Positions 1 through 7,975 of a stretch of 40,113 bases of DNA are shown one piece after another; the first letter of the stretch is position 1; each line of letters opens with the position of its first letter. The stretch is from Schleiferiaceae bacterium. GTDB lineage: Bacteria; Bacteroidota; Bacteroidia; Flavobacteriales; Schleiferiaceae. Under the pieces are notes generated by a model. It saw only the letters and a program-made list of their open reading frames with translations, did no database searches and was not told the origin of the DNA. A program made the position numbers and the translations under genes. The stretch spans positions 1 through 40,113 of the forward strand of contig JAIULY010000006.1 in NCBI GenBank assembly GCA_022565875.1. The letters run 5' to 3'.

Positions 1-1469
1 CCGGATTTGCCGGTTTATCTGCCGCCACTTCATTAGCCCACAAAGGCTATAAAGTAACACTGCTCGACAAAAACGATCTCCCCGGAGGACGAGCTCGAAA
101 GTTCTCAGAAAAAGGATTTACCTTTGACATGGGACCCAGCTGGTACTGGATGCCTGATGTTTTCGATACATACTTCGAAACTTTTGGCGCCTCGGTGGCG
201 GATTATTACAAGCTCTTGCGTCTAGATCCCTCCTATCGGGTGTTCTTTGGCAAAAATGATATCGCCGATTTAAGCGCTTCTATGGAACACATCTACGCGC
301 TCTTTGAACGCCTGGAGCCAGGTTCTGCGAAAGAACTTGAAGCCTTCTTGAAAGATGCAGCCTATAAATATGAGGTGGGGATTAATGAGTTGGTATACAA
401 GCCAGGAAGATCCGTAATGGAATTCGCTGACTGGCGTGTCATCAAAGGTGCACTCCAGTTAGATTTGTTGTCTTCCATTCAAAGCTCTATCAGAAAACGT
501 TTTAAACACCCCCAACTGCGTCAAATTCTCGAATTCCCTGTGTTGTTTTTAGGTGCAACTCCGGCTGATACGCCTGCTTTGTACAGTTTGATGAATTACG
601 CAGATATGGTTTTGGGTACATGGTACCCAGAAAATGGCATGTTTTCTATCGTTGAAGCCATGGTTGACTTGGCCGAAAAACAAGGCGTGCAGATGAAATT
701 ATCTCACACGGTTCTCGGCTTCGAATATGAGGGAAATACCATTGTGAAAGTGAAAACGAATCAAGGTGATATAGCCGCCGATATTGTTGTTGCAGGTGCT
801 GATTATCACCATGTAGATCAGCAACTGTTACCCGAAAAATTTAGAAATTATTCAGCCAAATATTGGGACAGTCGCAAAATGGCTCCAAGTAGTTTGATTT
901 TTTATTTGGGAGTCGACAAAAAATTAGAAGGTCTGTTGCATCACAGTCTGTTTTTTGATCAAGATTTTGCTAAACACGCTTACGAAATCTATACAGACCC
1001 CCAATGGCCTTCTAGTCCACTGTTTTACGTGTCTGTGCCAAGTAAAACAGATCTAGATACGGCACCCGAAGGTATGGAAAATGTGTTTATCCTCATGCCG
1101 GTTGCGCCAGGTATTGAAGATAGTGAAGAAATTCGCGAGAAATACTACCACCTTATTATGGATCGCTTTGAGGATATCACAGGGCAAGACATCCGGAAGC
1201 ATGTGGTGTACAAGCGCAGTTATGCACATAAAGATTTTATATCCGACTACAACAGCTTTAAAGGAAATGCATACGGCTTAGCCAATACATTAGGGCAAAC
1301 AGCCATATTCAAACCTGCTTTGAAAAATAAAAAGCTCACCAATTTATACTTTACAGGACAATTGACTACGCCAGGGCCAGGTGTGCCGCCTTCACTAATT
1401 TCCGGAATGGTTGTAGCCAAAGAAATTTCAAAAGACTTTAAAATCCAACACTATGAAGCAACTGTTTGA
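1..1469 (+). CDS. crtI: Phytoene desaturase CrtI (5' end cut off by window)
   Basis: FAD-dependent flavin amine oxidase of the CrtI type, which desaturates phytoene towards lycopene in carotenoid synthesis at the membrane. The reading frame is open from base 3, and its first residues, GFAGLSAATSLAHKGYKVTL, are the end of the N-terminal dinucleotide-binding Rossmann motif followed by an LPGGRA flavin-binding segment. The true start therefore lies just left of the window and the ATG at 129 is internal. The C-terminus has the family's second FAD contact, YFTGQLTTPGPGVPPSLISG. The stop lies 17 bases inside crtB, so the two are translationally coupled. The family assignment is firm; whether the product is lycopene or a shorter desaturation product cannot be read from the sequence. 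Confidence 0.95.
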   Translation, partial: GFAGLSAATSLAHKGYKVTLLDKNDLPGGRARKFSEKGFTFDMGPSWYWMPDVFDTYFETFGASVADYYKLLRLDPSYRVFFGKNDIADLSASMEHIYALFERLEPGSAKELEAFLKDAAYKYEVGINELVYKPGRSVMEFADWRVIKGALQLDLLSSIQSSIRKRFKHPQLRQILEFPVLFLGATPADTPALYSLMNYADMVLGTWYPENGMFSIVEAMVDLAEKQGVQMKLSHTVLGFEYEGNTIVKVKTNQGDIAADIVVAGADYHHVDQQLLPEKFRNYSAKYWDSRKMAPSSLIFYLGVDKKLEGLLHHSLFFDQDFAKHAYEIYTDPQWPSSPLFYVSVPSKTDLDTAPEGMENVFILMPVAPGIEDSEEIREKYYHLIMDRFEDITGQDIRKHVVYKRSYAHKDFISDYNSFKGNAYGLANTLGQTAIFKPALKNKKLTNLYFTGQLTTPGPGVPPSLISGMVVAKEISKDFKIQHYEATV

Positions 1470-2289
1470 TTCCGTTTCGCTTCGGACCGCCAAAATGGTA
1501 ACGAACGCCTATAGTACTAGTTTTTCGTTAGGGATATTTTGCTTGGATAAACGTTTTCACGACCCTATTTATGCCGTTTATGGATTTGTTCGTTTTGCTG
1601 ATGAAATTGTTGATAGTTTTCATGACTACGATAAACAACTGTTATTGGATAAATTTGAAGCGGATACCTACGAAGCGCTGCACAATCGCATTTCTTTAAA
1701 CCCGATTTTAAACGCTTTCCAGAACGTTGTACACGAATATCAAATCGATCAATATTTAATTGATACGTTTTTGAAAAGTATGCGCATGGACCTTCACAAA
1801 GAAGTGTACTCACAAGACCAGTACGAGGAATATATTTTGGGCTCGGCGGAAGTTGTAGGTTTAATGTGTTTGCGCGTTTTTTGTGAAAACGATACTCAAA
1901 AATTTGACGAGCTGAAAGATGCCGCCATGAAATTGGGATCAGCTTTTCAAAAAATAAATTTCTTGCGAGATTTGCATACCGATTACAAAGAATTGGGGCG
2001 TGTGTATTTCCCCGGTGTGGCAATGAATGAGTGGAATGATACCACCAAAGCAGCTATAGAAAAAGATATCGATATTGATTTCGCTGCGGGATTTGAAGGC
2101 ATCAAAAAGTTGCCCTCCGGCTCGCAATTCGGAGTTTACATTGCATACGTTTATTACTACGCATTGTTTCAAAAAATAAAGGGCCTACCCGCCAAAAATA
2201 TCTTGAAAGAACGCGTAAGAATCCCGAACAAGAAGAAGTACGGATTGTTAATAGGTTCGTATTTCAAGCACAGTTTTAATATGTTATAA
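1453..2289 (+). CDS. crtB: Phytoene synthase CrtB
   Basis: Head-to-head condensation of two geranylgeranyl diphosphates to phytoene, the committed step of C40 carotenoid synthesis. The 278-residue protein has the two aspartate-rich Mg-diphosphate motifs of squalene/phytoene synthases: DEIVD at residues 50-54 and NFLRDLHTD at 169-177, the latter followed by the typical GRVYFP. The length is normal for bacterial CrtB. The ATG at 1453 overlaps the crtI end by 17 bases, and idi follows after 10 bases, so this is one transcription unit. No lycopene cyclase or hydroxylase gene is visible in the window, so the final pigment cannot be inferred. Confidence 0.95.
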   Translation: MKQLFDSVSLRTAKMVTNAYSTSFSLGIFCLDKRFHDPIYAVYGFVRFADEIVDSFHDYDKQLLLDKFEADTYEALHNRISLNPILNAFQNVVHEYQIDQYLIDTFLKSMRMDLHKEVYSQDQYEEYILGSAEVVGLMCLRVFCENDTQKFDELKDAAMKLGSAFQKINFLRDLHTDYKELGRVYFPGVAMNEWNDTTKAAIEKDIDIDFAAGFEGIKKLPSGSQFGVYIAYVYYYALFQKIKGLPAKNILKERVRIPNKKKYGLLIGSYFKHSFNML

Positions 2290-2299
2290 ATCTACAAAA

Positions 2300-2821
2300 T
2301 TGGAACACGTTATCCTGGTTGACGAGCACGACAACGAGCTCGGGCTGATGGAGAAAATCGAAGCGCACAAAAAAGGCAAGTTGCACAGAGCTTTCTCCGT
2401 ATTTGTTTTTAATGAGAAAGGTCAAATGTTACTTCAGCAACGGGCCTACTCTAAATATCATAGTGGCGGTTTATGGACAAACACCTGCTGCTCGCACCAA
2501 CGTCGTGGTGAGAGTAATATCGATGCGGCAAAGCGCCGCCTGCAAGAAGAAATGGGATTTGTTTGTGACGTCGAGAAAATTTTTGACTTTACTTACTACG
2601 CAGCATTAGACCAAGGTCTTATTGAACATGAATTCGATCATGTATTTATCGGTCATTACAACCAAGACCCACTACCCAATCCGGATGAGGTAGCTGGTTT
2701 TAAGTGGATGACTTTTGAAGAAGTGGAGGAAGACATGAAGCAGAATCCAGATCAGTACACGGCTTGGTTTCGAATTATTTTTGACAAATATGCCAACTTT
2801 GTAAGGCAGCTAAAAAACTAG
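2300..2821 (+). CDS. idi: Isopentenyl-diphosphate delta-isomerase, type I (TTG start)
   Basis: Interconverts isopentenyl and dimethylallyl diphosphate and so supplies the carotenoid pathway encoded just upstream. The 173-residue Nudix-fold protein shows the type I landmarks: catalytic Cys64 in WTNTCCSH (residues 59-66), metal-binding His66, the Nudix-like GESNIDAAKRRLQEEMG segment (70-86), and the Glu109/Glu111 pair in EHEFDHVF. The start is a TTG at 2300: the N-terminus MEHVILVDEHDNELG matches the beginning of E. coli Idi, the next in-frame ATG (codon 17) would remove it, and no ATG lies in frame between the crtB stop and here. The gene begins 10 bases after crtB and ends 4 bases before the pterin gene. 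Confidence 0.93.
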   Translation: MEHVILVDEHDNELGLMEKIEAHKKGKLHRAFSVFVFNEKGQMLLQQRAYSKYHSGGLWTNTCCSHQRRGESNIDAAKRRLQEEMGFVCDVEKIFDFTYYAALDQGLIEHEFDHVFIGHYNQDPLPNPDEVAGFKWMTFEEVEEDMKQNPDQYTAWFRIIFDKYANFVRQLKN

Positions 2822-2825
2822 CAAT

Positions 2826-3236
2826 ATGAAAGTTACAGTTAGTAGGCATGCGCACTTCAACGCCGCGCACAGGCTGCATCATGCGCATTGGTCAGCTGAA
2901 AAAAATGAACAAGTCTTTGGTAAATGCAACAATCCACGCTATCATGGACACAATTATGAACTTATCGTTTCCGTGACAGGTGAGGTAGATCCAATCACTG
3001 GTTATGTAATTGATATGAAGGTGCTTTCTGACCTCATTAAGGCTGAGGTAGAAGACAGATTTGATCACAAAAATCTGAACGAAGAAGTAGAAGAATTTGC
3101 AGAATTGAATCCAACAGCAGAAAATATCGCGGTCGTGATTTGGAACCTGTTGCGCGTTCACCTTAACCCTAATTTCCACCTAAAAGTAACACTTTATGAA
3201 ACTCCAAGAAATTTTGTCGAATACAGCGGTCTCTAG
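2826..3236 (+). CDS. 6-pyruvoyl-tetrahydropterin synthase family protein (tetrahydrobiopterin-type motif)
   Basis: Converts 7,8-dihydroneopterin triphosphate, the product of the next gene folE, to 6-pyruvoyl-tetrahydropterin; the related QueD enzymes make carboxytetrahydropterin for queuosine. Zinc ligands are His15 (FNAAHRL), His40 and His42 (HGHNY). The catalytic set is Cys34, Asp80 and His81 (FDHKNLN). The motif CNNPRYHGHNY has five residues between Cys and HGH, as in animal PTPS (CNNPNGHGHNY), whereas E. coli QueD has three. The C-terminal YETPRN parallels the substrate-binding Glu of PTPS. The tail overlaps the first possible folE start by 41 bases. The family is firm; biopterin rather than queuosine is an inference from motif spacing and folE pairing. 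Confidence 0.88.
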   Translation: MKVTVSRHAHFNAAHRLHHAHWSAEKNEQVFGKCNNPRYHGHNYELIVSVTGEVDPITGYVIDMKVLSDLIKAEVEDRFDHKNLNEEVEEFAELNPTAENIAVVIWNLLRVHLNPNFHLKVTLYETPRNFVEYSGL

Positions 3237-3915
3237 AAATAATGGTTTTCACAAAGATGAAGATATGATTCTAGAGGTTATAGAAAGAATCGGAGATGAC
3301 CACGTTGGTACGTCAAAAGATACGCCCATGCGCCCTGACGCTTTTGACTTGTCTGATGCTCAAAAAATTAAAATGATTTCCGAAAAGTTCAAAGATATCA
3401 TGGAAATAATGGGATTAGACCTTACCGATGATAGCCTCAGTGGTACGCCTATGCGCGTTGCAAAAATGTACATCAAGGAGGTATTCCAAGGTCTAAATCC
3501 GGATAACAAACCTGATATAAAACTCTTTGAGAATAAGTATCAATACAACCAAATGTTGGTCGAAAAGGACATCACCTTACATTCGTACTGTGAGCACCAC
3601 TTTGTGCCAATTTTGGGTAAAGCTCACGTCGCATACATTTCTAATGGATATGTTATTGGTTTGTCAAAAATCAATAGAATCGTGCGGTACTTCGCAAAAC
3701 GCCCACAGGTCCAAGAGCGATTGACTGAGCAAATTGCGCAAGAATTAAAACGCATCCTCAAAACGGATGACGTGGCTGTTTTTATCGACGCGCAGCACCT
3801 TTGTGTCAGCACAAGAGGGGTTGAAGATACGGGAAGCAGTACGATCACTACTCATTTTTCCGGGAAATTCTTGGAAGATCAATCGAAAAATGAGTTTTTG
3901 AAGTATATTGGCTAA
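3196..3915 (+). CDS. folE: GTP cyclohydrolase I
   Basis: Opens GTP to 7,8-dihydroneopterin triphosphate, the first step of folate and biopterin synthesis. Zinc ligands are Cys132 and His135 of CEHHF and Cys203 of HLCVSTRG. DDSLSGTPMRVAKMY and GLSKINRIVRYFAKRPQVQERLT are family signatures. Starting at 3196 gives 239 residues, overlapping the preceding gene by 41 bases. The in-frame ATG at 3265, which removes the overlap and 23 poorly conserved residues, is an equally plausible start. The gene is last in the crt operon, with a strong terminator 90 bases downstream. The enzyme call is firm; only the start is uncertain. Confidence 0.95.
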   Translation: MKLQEILSNTAVSRNNGFHKDEDMILEVIERIGDDHVGTSKDTPMRPDAFDLSDAQKIKMISEKFKDIMEIMGLDLTDDSLSGTPMRVAKMYIKEVFQGLNPDNKPDIKLFENKYQYNQMLVEKDITLHSYCEHHFVPILGKAHVAYISNGYVIGLSKINRIVRYFAKRPQVQERLTEQIAQELKRILKTDDVAVFIDAQHLCVSTRGVEDTGSSTITTHFSGKFLEDQSKNEFLKYIG

Positions 3916-4005
3916 GGTCAAGAATGATGATTATGTAAGCATTTATTTGTAAAGTGTCGCGATATCATCACGGGGCTCGCAAAGATGCTTCAAGTCTAAT
4001 ATTTT

Positions 4006-4038
4006 CAGCGCATTCCTTTGGGGTGCGCTGTTTTTTTT
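4006..4038 (+). terminator. Rho-independent terminator of the crtI-folE operon
   Basis: CAGCGCA (4006-4012) pairs with TGCGCTG (4024-4030). The stem extends inward through two G-U and two C-G pairs to a TTT loop (4017-4019), giving 11 pairs followed by eight T. It lies 90 bases after the folE stop. Confidence 0.9.
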
Positions 4039-4355
4039 ATAATTGTTGAGTCTGATCCGAAAAGGATGATTTCAATCAAAATCGACGCGGAGGGGATTTT
4101 TGGACCGGAGCTAACTAATTGTTAGTGAGGATTCAAAAATCTCCCGACAAGGAAGAGTTTGGCAGAAAGGGACTTTTCGGAGGGGGCTCATTGTTAATGC
4201 GCTCGCGTTACGAAATGCATATAAAGGAGGAGTGCGCCATTGATGCCTTTGAATGAGGTTCGATATTGTTGAGGTTTTAGTAAAGCAAAACACGTGTCAT
4301 TTGTTAAGAATGGTAAAGAGGTATTCCCAATTTTTATTCTTTTAAAAGTTGATAA

Positions 4356-4401
4356 GAAAAACAGCGGCAGCGTGTGACGTTGGCGCTACTGCTGTTTTTT
4401 T
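4356..4401 (-). terminator. Terminator of the glucosaminidase gene (A- and T-flanked)
   Basis: The stem is 4360-4372 with 4384-4396, 13 positions with one mismatch and one G-U. It is flanked by A on the left and T on the right, so it can work in both directions. It lies 34 bases past the minus-strand stop at 4430. Confidence 0.85.
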
Positions 4402-4429
4402 AATGACAATGGAAAAAGTTTTTCCAGTG

Positions 4430-5332
4430 CTACCTTTTTGTGCGTTTCAGCCAAAGCTGCTGCCCTTTTTTGGGTTGCTGCCCAACATCCATTCTGTTTT
4501 TACTGTACAACGACTCTAAACGCATGCCGAGTTTGTGCGCAATTTCGGCCATCGTTTCACCTTCGTTGTTCACGTGATAAAAGTCCATTGGGCCGCTTTT
4601 TCGCTTGCTCTGAAGAAAAATCACATCCCCAGGGTTGATTACTTGATCGTAACGAAACTCATTAAATTTCAATAACCGTTTCACAGATATTTTCATTTCT
4701 AACGCAATAGACTCTAGTGTTTCGCCTTCTTGTATGATGATGTATTTCAAAGAATTGGCGTGCATAAGCACCTCTCGCTCCCCATCTGCATTAGAGGCTG
4801 CTGTTTTTTTCGGCGGACGCAAATCCCCAACAAGATCGTACTGATGGAGATTGTAGTCTTCGATGAGCTTAATCAATTTTTCTGGATATGTTGGACTAGT
4901 AGCGTACCCAGCCTTTTTGAGTCCGTGCGCCCAACCTCTGTAATCAGTGGGATCAAGGTCAAAAAGCGCTGCATACCGTGTGCGATTTCTCAAAAATTCA
5001 GAATGGTCGCGGTACGAGTCTTCCACTTTCTTGTATTTGCGAAAACACTCGTTTTTTTTGTCATCGTCGTGATACACGGTTTTGCCTTCCCAACCCGAGT
5101 GACACTTTATACCAAAGTGATTATTCGCTTTTACCGCTAGACGACTGGTGCCAGCTGCTGATTCCAATATGCCTTGCGCTAATTTGATACTTGCTGGAAT
5201 GCCGTAATCACGCATTTCAGATATCGCCAAATCTTTGTAATAGTCGATATACGTGAGATAGGTGGTGTTGTTTTGGGCTATCGCGAATTGGATGCTCAAA
5301 AAACCAAAGATTACGATGAATTGCTTTTTCAT
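4430..5332 (-). CDS. Secreted glucosaminidase with two LysM domains
   Basis: Predicted peptidoglycan hydrolase (FlgJ/mannosyl-glycoprotein endo-N-acetylglucosaminidase fold) acting in the periplasm or outside. The 300-residue protein begins with a signal peptide (MKKQFIVIFGFLSIQFAIAQ). A glucosaminidase domain at about 25-165 has candidate catalytic Glu57 in LAQGILESAAGTS and the typical NNHFGIKCHSGW and YRDHSEFL segments. Two LysM repeats lie at about 196-241 and 251-296. I chose the ATG at 5332 because the open frame to its left lacks a signal peptide and runs into the neighbouring gene. It lies 34 bases after that gene's stop, so the two probably form an operon. A role in cell separation or wall turnover is inferred. 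Confidence 0.88.
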   Translation of the reverse strand: MKKQFIVIFGFLSIQFAIAQNNTTYLTYIDYYKDLAISEMRDYGIPASIKLAQGILESAAGTSRLAVKANNHFGIKCHSGWEGKTVYHDDDKKNECFRKYKKVEDSYRDHSEFLRNRTRYAALFDLDPTDYRGWAHGLKKAGYATSPTYPEKLIKLIEDYNLHQYDLVGDLRPPKKTAASNADGEREVLMHANSLKYIIIQEGETLESIALEMKISVKRLLKFNEFRYDQVINPGDVIFLQSKRKSGPMDFYHVNNEGETMAEIAHKLGMRLESLYSKNRMDVGQQPKKGQQLWLKRTKR

Positions 5333-5366
5333 GCTGTTGCTTTTTTGTTGTTTTCTTTTGTAAGTG

Positions 5367-6290
5367 CTAATTTTCAATAAATAATGGTGAGGCCTGTTTT
5401 TGCTGTTGCGCATTGTATCCAGCAATACCTTGCAACCCTCCGGTGTGTATGAAAAGAATACGACTGCCTTTCGGGAAGTATCCTACTTCAATAGCGCGTA
5501 TTACCCCAAAAAACGCTTTGCCTGTATAAATGGGGTCGAGCGGAAGTCCTTGTTGGTGCCAGAAATTGATGAAATCTACCAATTCAGGGGTCGTTTTGGC
5601 ATACCCTCCAAACCCGTACTGCGTAAATAGCTCAAGCACCCCATTGGGCTGCGGTGTTAAAGCCAATATGTCTTTTCGAAGAAATGATCCATCCTTAAAC
5701 ACAGGAATACCTATTATCTCTTGATATGGTTCGCAAGAGGCTAAGATACCGGCCGCTGTTGTCCCCGTGCCACAGGCTAAAGTGATATGACTGTAGGAGG
5801 TTGTTGCCTTCGTGATAATATCTTCGCATCCTTTCGCCCCTAATACATTGGCCCCGCCCTCAGGTATGAGATAGAATTCCCCAAAGAGCTGCTGCAACGA
5901 TTGCAAAAACTGAACACTGTCTTTTTCGCGGTAGGCTGTTCTTGAAACAAAGTGCAATTGCATGCCTGCTGCTTGAGCTGCTTTGAGTGTCGCATTCTCG
6001 GTGTAGTGTGCCTCGCCGCGAATAACACCAATACTCCGCAAGCCGAGCTCCTGACAAGCCGCTGCTGTTGCTGCAATGTGATTAGAAAATGCACCTCCAA
6101 AAGTGAGTATAGTGTGGTGATGCTTAGCTAGCGCCTCTTGAATGTTGTGCTGCAATTTATACCACTTGTTTCCCCCATAAATGGCGTGTACGCCATCCTC
6201 CCGCTTTACTGAAACACGAACTTGTTGTGCTTCAAAAAGTGGGTGGTGGATGTCTTCAATTTTTGGTGGATGTAGCCTTAGTACTCGCAA
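5367..6290 (-). CDS. PLP-dependent ACC deaminase / D-cysteine desulfhydrase family protein (TTG start)
   Basis: Fold-type II PLP enzyme of the 1-aminocyclopropane-1-carboxylate deaminase/D-cysteine desulfhydrase family. The Schiff-base lysine is probably Lys42 in GGNKWYKL, the cofactor-ring contact is GGAFSNHIAATAA (65-77), and the phosphate loop is ACGTGTTAAG. The C-terminal IHTGGLQGI is typical of the family. These proteins split D-cysteine to pyruvate, ammonia and sulfide, or deaminate ACC; which substrate is used cannot be told here. The start is TTG at 6290: the frame upstream reaches a stop without an ATG, and a promoter -7 element lies about 26 bases upstream. The glucosaminidase gene follows. 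Confidence 0.85.
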   Translation of the reverse strand: MRVLRLHPPKIEDIHHPLFEAQQVRVSVKREDGVHAIYGGNKWYKLQHNIQEALAKHHHTILTFGGAFSNHIAATAAACQELGLRSIGVIRGEAHYTENATLKAAQAAGMQLHFVSRTAYREKDSVQFLQSLQQLFGEFYLIPEGGANVLGAKGCEDIITKATTSYSHITLACGTGTTAAGILASCEPYQEIIGIPVFKDGSFLRKDILALTPQPNGVLELFTQYGFGGYAKTTPELVDFINFWHQQGLPLDPIYTGKAFFGVIRAIEVGYFPKGSRILFIHTGGLQGIAGYNAQQQKQASPLFIEN

Positions 6291-6315
6291 GTTTTTCCAA
6301 TTGTAATGTGTTGCT

Positions 6316-6323
6316 CAAATATA
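6316..6323 (-). promoter_or_regulatory. Probable -7 element for the desulfhydrase-glucosaminidase operon
   Basis: The minus strand reads TATATTTG, an exact match to the Bacteroidota -7 consensus TAnnTTTG. It would start transcription about 20 bases before the TTG start codon, which supports that start. No TTG is present at -33. Confidence 0.5.
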
Positions 6324-6635
6324 CTCACCTTTAGGTATTCACTTTTGCATGACTATCAAAATCTTTTCAACGGTAACAGCAGACAAATCGTCACTTGGCT
6401 AACTGTGAAAATGGCCTGTAAAATGAAAAGGTAAACATCAGAAACGACTAAAAAAGAATCGGTTGTGCTGACTTGAAGGGACTAATACCTCTTTTGTTCT
6501 TGCCACAAGATGTCGAAAAGCCATAAGGCATTCGTTGGAGTATGTTCCAGTTTGCACAATTTTCGGGTTTAGTAACTCAAAAATCGATTGTTGATTTATT
6601 TCTAAAAATCCGAGCGCCCCCTTTGATTCCCGAAG

Positions 6636-6643
6636 TATATTTG
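6636..6643 (+). promoter_or_regulatory. Probable -7 element for the CAAX-protease gene
   Basis: TATATTTG followed by CC matches TAnnTTTG exactly, 23 bases before the ATG. No TTG is found near -33. Confidence 0.45.
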
Positions 6644-6666
6644 CCGCGTATTCAAATACTTTACAC

Positions 6667-7575
6667 ATGCGCGGACAGCTCAAAGACGCCTCGTTTATTA
6701 CCCAAATTATGGTCCTGATAATGCTGTGCATTCTTTTTGGGGTTGTTTTTTCTTTGCTAGGTGCTTTCACGGCCACTTTGGTCTTTCCTGATGCCAATCT
6801 AAGTTTTGCTCAGTTGTCTAGCGGAGGCTTTAGGGATGTTCCTGCCTTAGTGTTGCAATGGGTGCAACTGTTTAGCGCAACCGGTTTGTTTGTGTTGCCT
6901 CCTTTACTTTTGGCAGCTTTACTTTCTGAACCTGGTGAGGATTTTTTGGCTGTTTCCAAGCCATTACCGCTGACAACCCTCTTTTTATCGGTTGTGATAG
7001 TGCTCGCTTTTTTACCCGTTGTAGATGTATTGACCAATGCCATGTACGCGCTTCCTTTTCCGGAGTCATTAGCGTATTTGAAAGAGCGACTGCTCGCCAA
7101 TGATGCGGCTAATGGCGAACTGGTGGGCGCCATGCTTTCTGGTGACTCTATCTATAAATTGTTGATGAACCTATTGGTTATCGCAGTGGTACCGGCTATT
7201 GGTGAAGAATTGTTATTTCGAGGTACTGTACAACCACTGCTTATTCGCTGGTTAAAACGTCCCTTTTTAGCCATAGTCATTACATCTTTATTTTTTGCTG
7301 TAATGCATCAACAGTTTTTTACTTTCCCTGGACTATTCTTTATTAGTTTAATATTGGGCTATCTCAGATATTGGACAGGAAATCTCAAGGCGGCTATGGT
7401 TACACATTTTGTGAATAATGGCCTGGTTGTAGTTGTTATTTGGTTCACAGGGATGAGCCCAAATGACCCGTTGCCAGTTGAGAATTCATATATCTGGTCG
7501 ATTGCTGGAGTATTGCTTACCGCTGGTATTTTATTTACCATTTACAAAACACACCACCGAAATGCCCACCTATAA
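6667..7575 (+). CDS. CPBP-family intramembrane metalloprotease (CAAX/Abi type)
   Basis: Polytopic inner-membrane protein of 302 residues with about eight hydrophobic segments. The C-terminal half has the three catalytic motifs of the Rce1/CPBP family: EELLFRG with Glu180, Glu181 and Arg185; FFAVMH ending at His214; and HFVNN with His247 and Asn250/251. Bacterial members cleave peptides in the membrane or act in bacteriocin self-immunity; the substrate here is unknown. The gene stands alone, opposite the sufSET operon. The ATG at 6667 fits the preceding -7 element and the first membrane helix. Confidence 0.88.
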   Translation: MRGQLKDASFITQIMVLIMLCILFGVVFSLLGAFTATLVFPDANLSFAQLSSGGFRDVPALVLQWVQLFSATGLFVLPPLLLAALLSEPGEDFLAVSKPLPLTTLFLSVVIVLAFLPVVDVLTNAMYALPFPESLAYLKERLLANDAANGELVGAMLSGDSIYKLLMNLLVIAVVPAIGEELLFRGTVQPLLIRWLKRPFLAIVITSLFFAVMHQQFFTFPGLFFISLILGYLRYWTGNLKAAMVTHFVNNGLVVVVIWFTGMSPNDPLPVENSYIWSIAGVLLTAGILFTIYKTHHRNAHL

Positions 7576-7604
7576 GTTGTGATGGGCAATGTCTAAAGTG
7601 CTGC

Positions 7605-7638
7605 AAAAAAGAAAGTAAGCGTGCAAACACTTACTTTC
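7605..7638 (-). terminator. Terminator of the sufSET operon
   Basis: GAAAGTAAG (7611-7619) pairs perfectly with CTTACTTTC (7630-7638). On the minus strand the stem is followed by six U (7605-7610). It lies immediately after sufT. Confidence 0.85.
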
Positions 7639-7647
7639 TCCGAATTT

Positions 7648-7971
7648 TTAAAGCATCCCCAATTCTAACTTGGCTTCTTCGCTCATCATGTCTTTTGTCC
7701 ATGGTGGATCAAAGGTGATTTCTACTTCTACATCGGCTACCTCGTCTATTGACTTTACCTTTTCTTTTACCTCCTCAGGTAAACTCTCCGCTACCGGACA
7801 ATTGGGAGAAGTCAAGGTCATTAATATTTTCACGTCACAGGCATCGCTCACCTGTACGTCATAAATCAATCCCAATTGATATATGTCAACTGGAATTTCC
7901 GGGTCGTAAATATCGCAGAGAACTTCTACTACTAACTCACCTATTTTCTGTAAATCTTGTTCTGTTTTCAT
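7648..7971 (-). CDS. sufT: SufT-like iron-sulfur assembly protein (DUF59/MIP18)
   Basis: Small MIP18/DUF59-family protein of 107 residues. Such proteins help mature iron-sulfur proteins and often sit in suf operons. Family marks are the YDPEIPVDIYQLGLIYDV segment near the N-terminus and the single cysteine in LTSPNCPVAESLPEEV, followed by ITFDPPWT near the C-terminus. I chose the ATG at 7971, four bases after the sufE stop. The longer frame to 7992 would need a TTG start and would overlap sufE. It is the last gene of the sufS-sufE-sufT unit and is followed directly by a terminator. Confidence 0.9.
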   Translation of the reverse strand: MKTEQDLQKIGELVVEVLCDIYDPEIPVDIYQLGLIYDVQVSDACDVKILMTLTSPNCPVAESLPEEVKEKVKSIDEVADVEVEITFDPPWTKDMMSEEAKLELGML

Positions 7972-7975
7972 GGGG

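Larger units (their letters stand above)
3916..4429. other. Gene-free stretch with imperfect direct and inverted repeats
   Basis: No convincing coding frame is seen between the folE stop and the end of the glucosaminidase gene. Apart from the two terminators, it holds a short hairpin CTAAC-TAATT-GTTAG (4111-4125) flanked by GGATTTTTG (4094-4102) and CAAAAATCTCCC (4134-4145), which can pair around it. A diverged second copy of the 4091-4128 segment appears at 4167-4199, about 24 of 33 aligned bases by eye. The function is unknown. Confidence 0.5.
6291..6666. other. 376-base divergent intergenic region
   Basis: It separates the desulfhydrase gene (-) from the CAAX-protease gene (+) and carries one -7 element for each direction, at 6316-6323 and 6636-6643. 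No protein or RNA gene was recognised in the middle. Confidence 0.5.

Noticed and set aside
1-3915. Riboswitch or regulator controlling the crt-fol operon
   Set aside because: The operon start is outside the window and the internal junctions are too short for a riboswitch.
4111-4293. 60-codon minus-strand frame in the gene-free region
   Set aside because: No family resemblance, no promoter, and it lies across the repeat structure.
6438-6797. 119-codon minus-strand frame between the desulfhydrase and CAAX-protease genes
   Set aside because: It overlaps the start of a well-supported membrane protein and a promoter element; no recognised domain.
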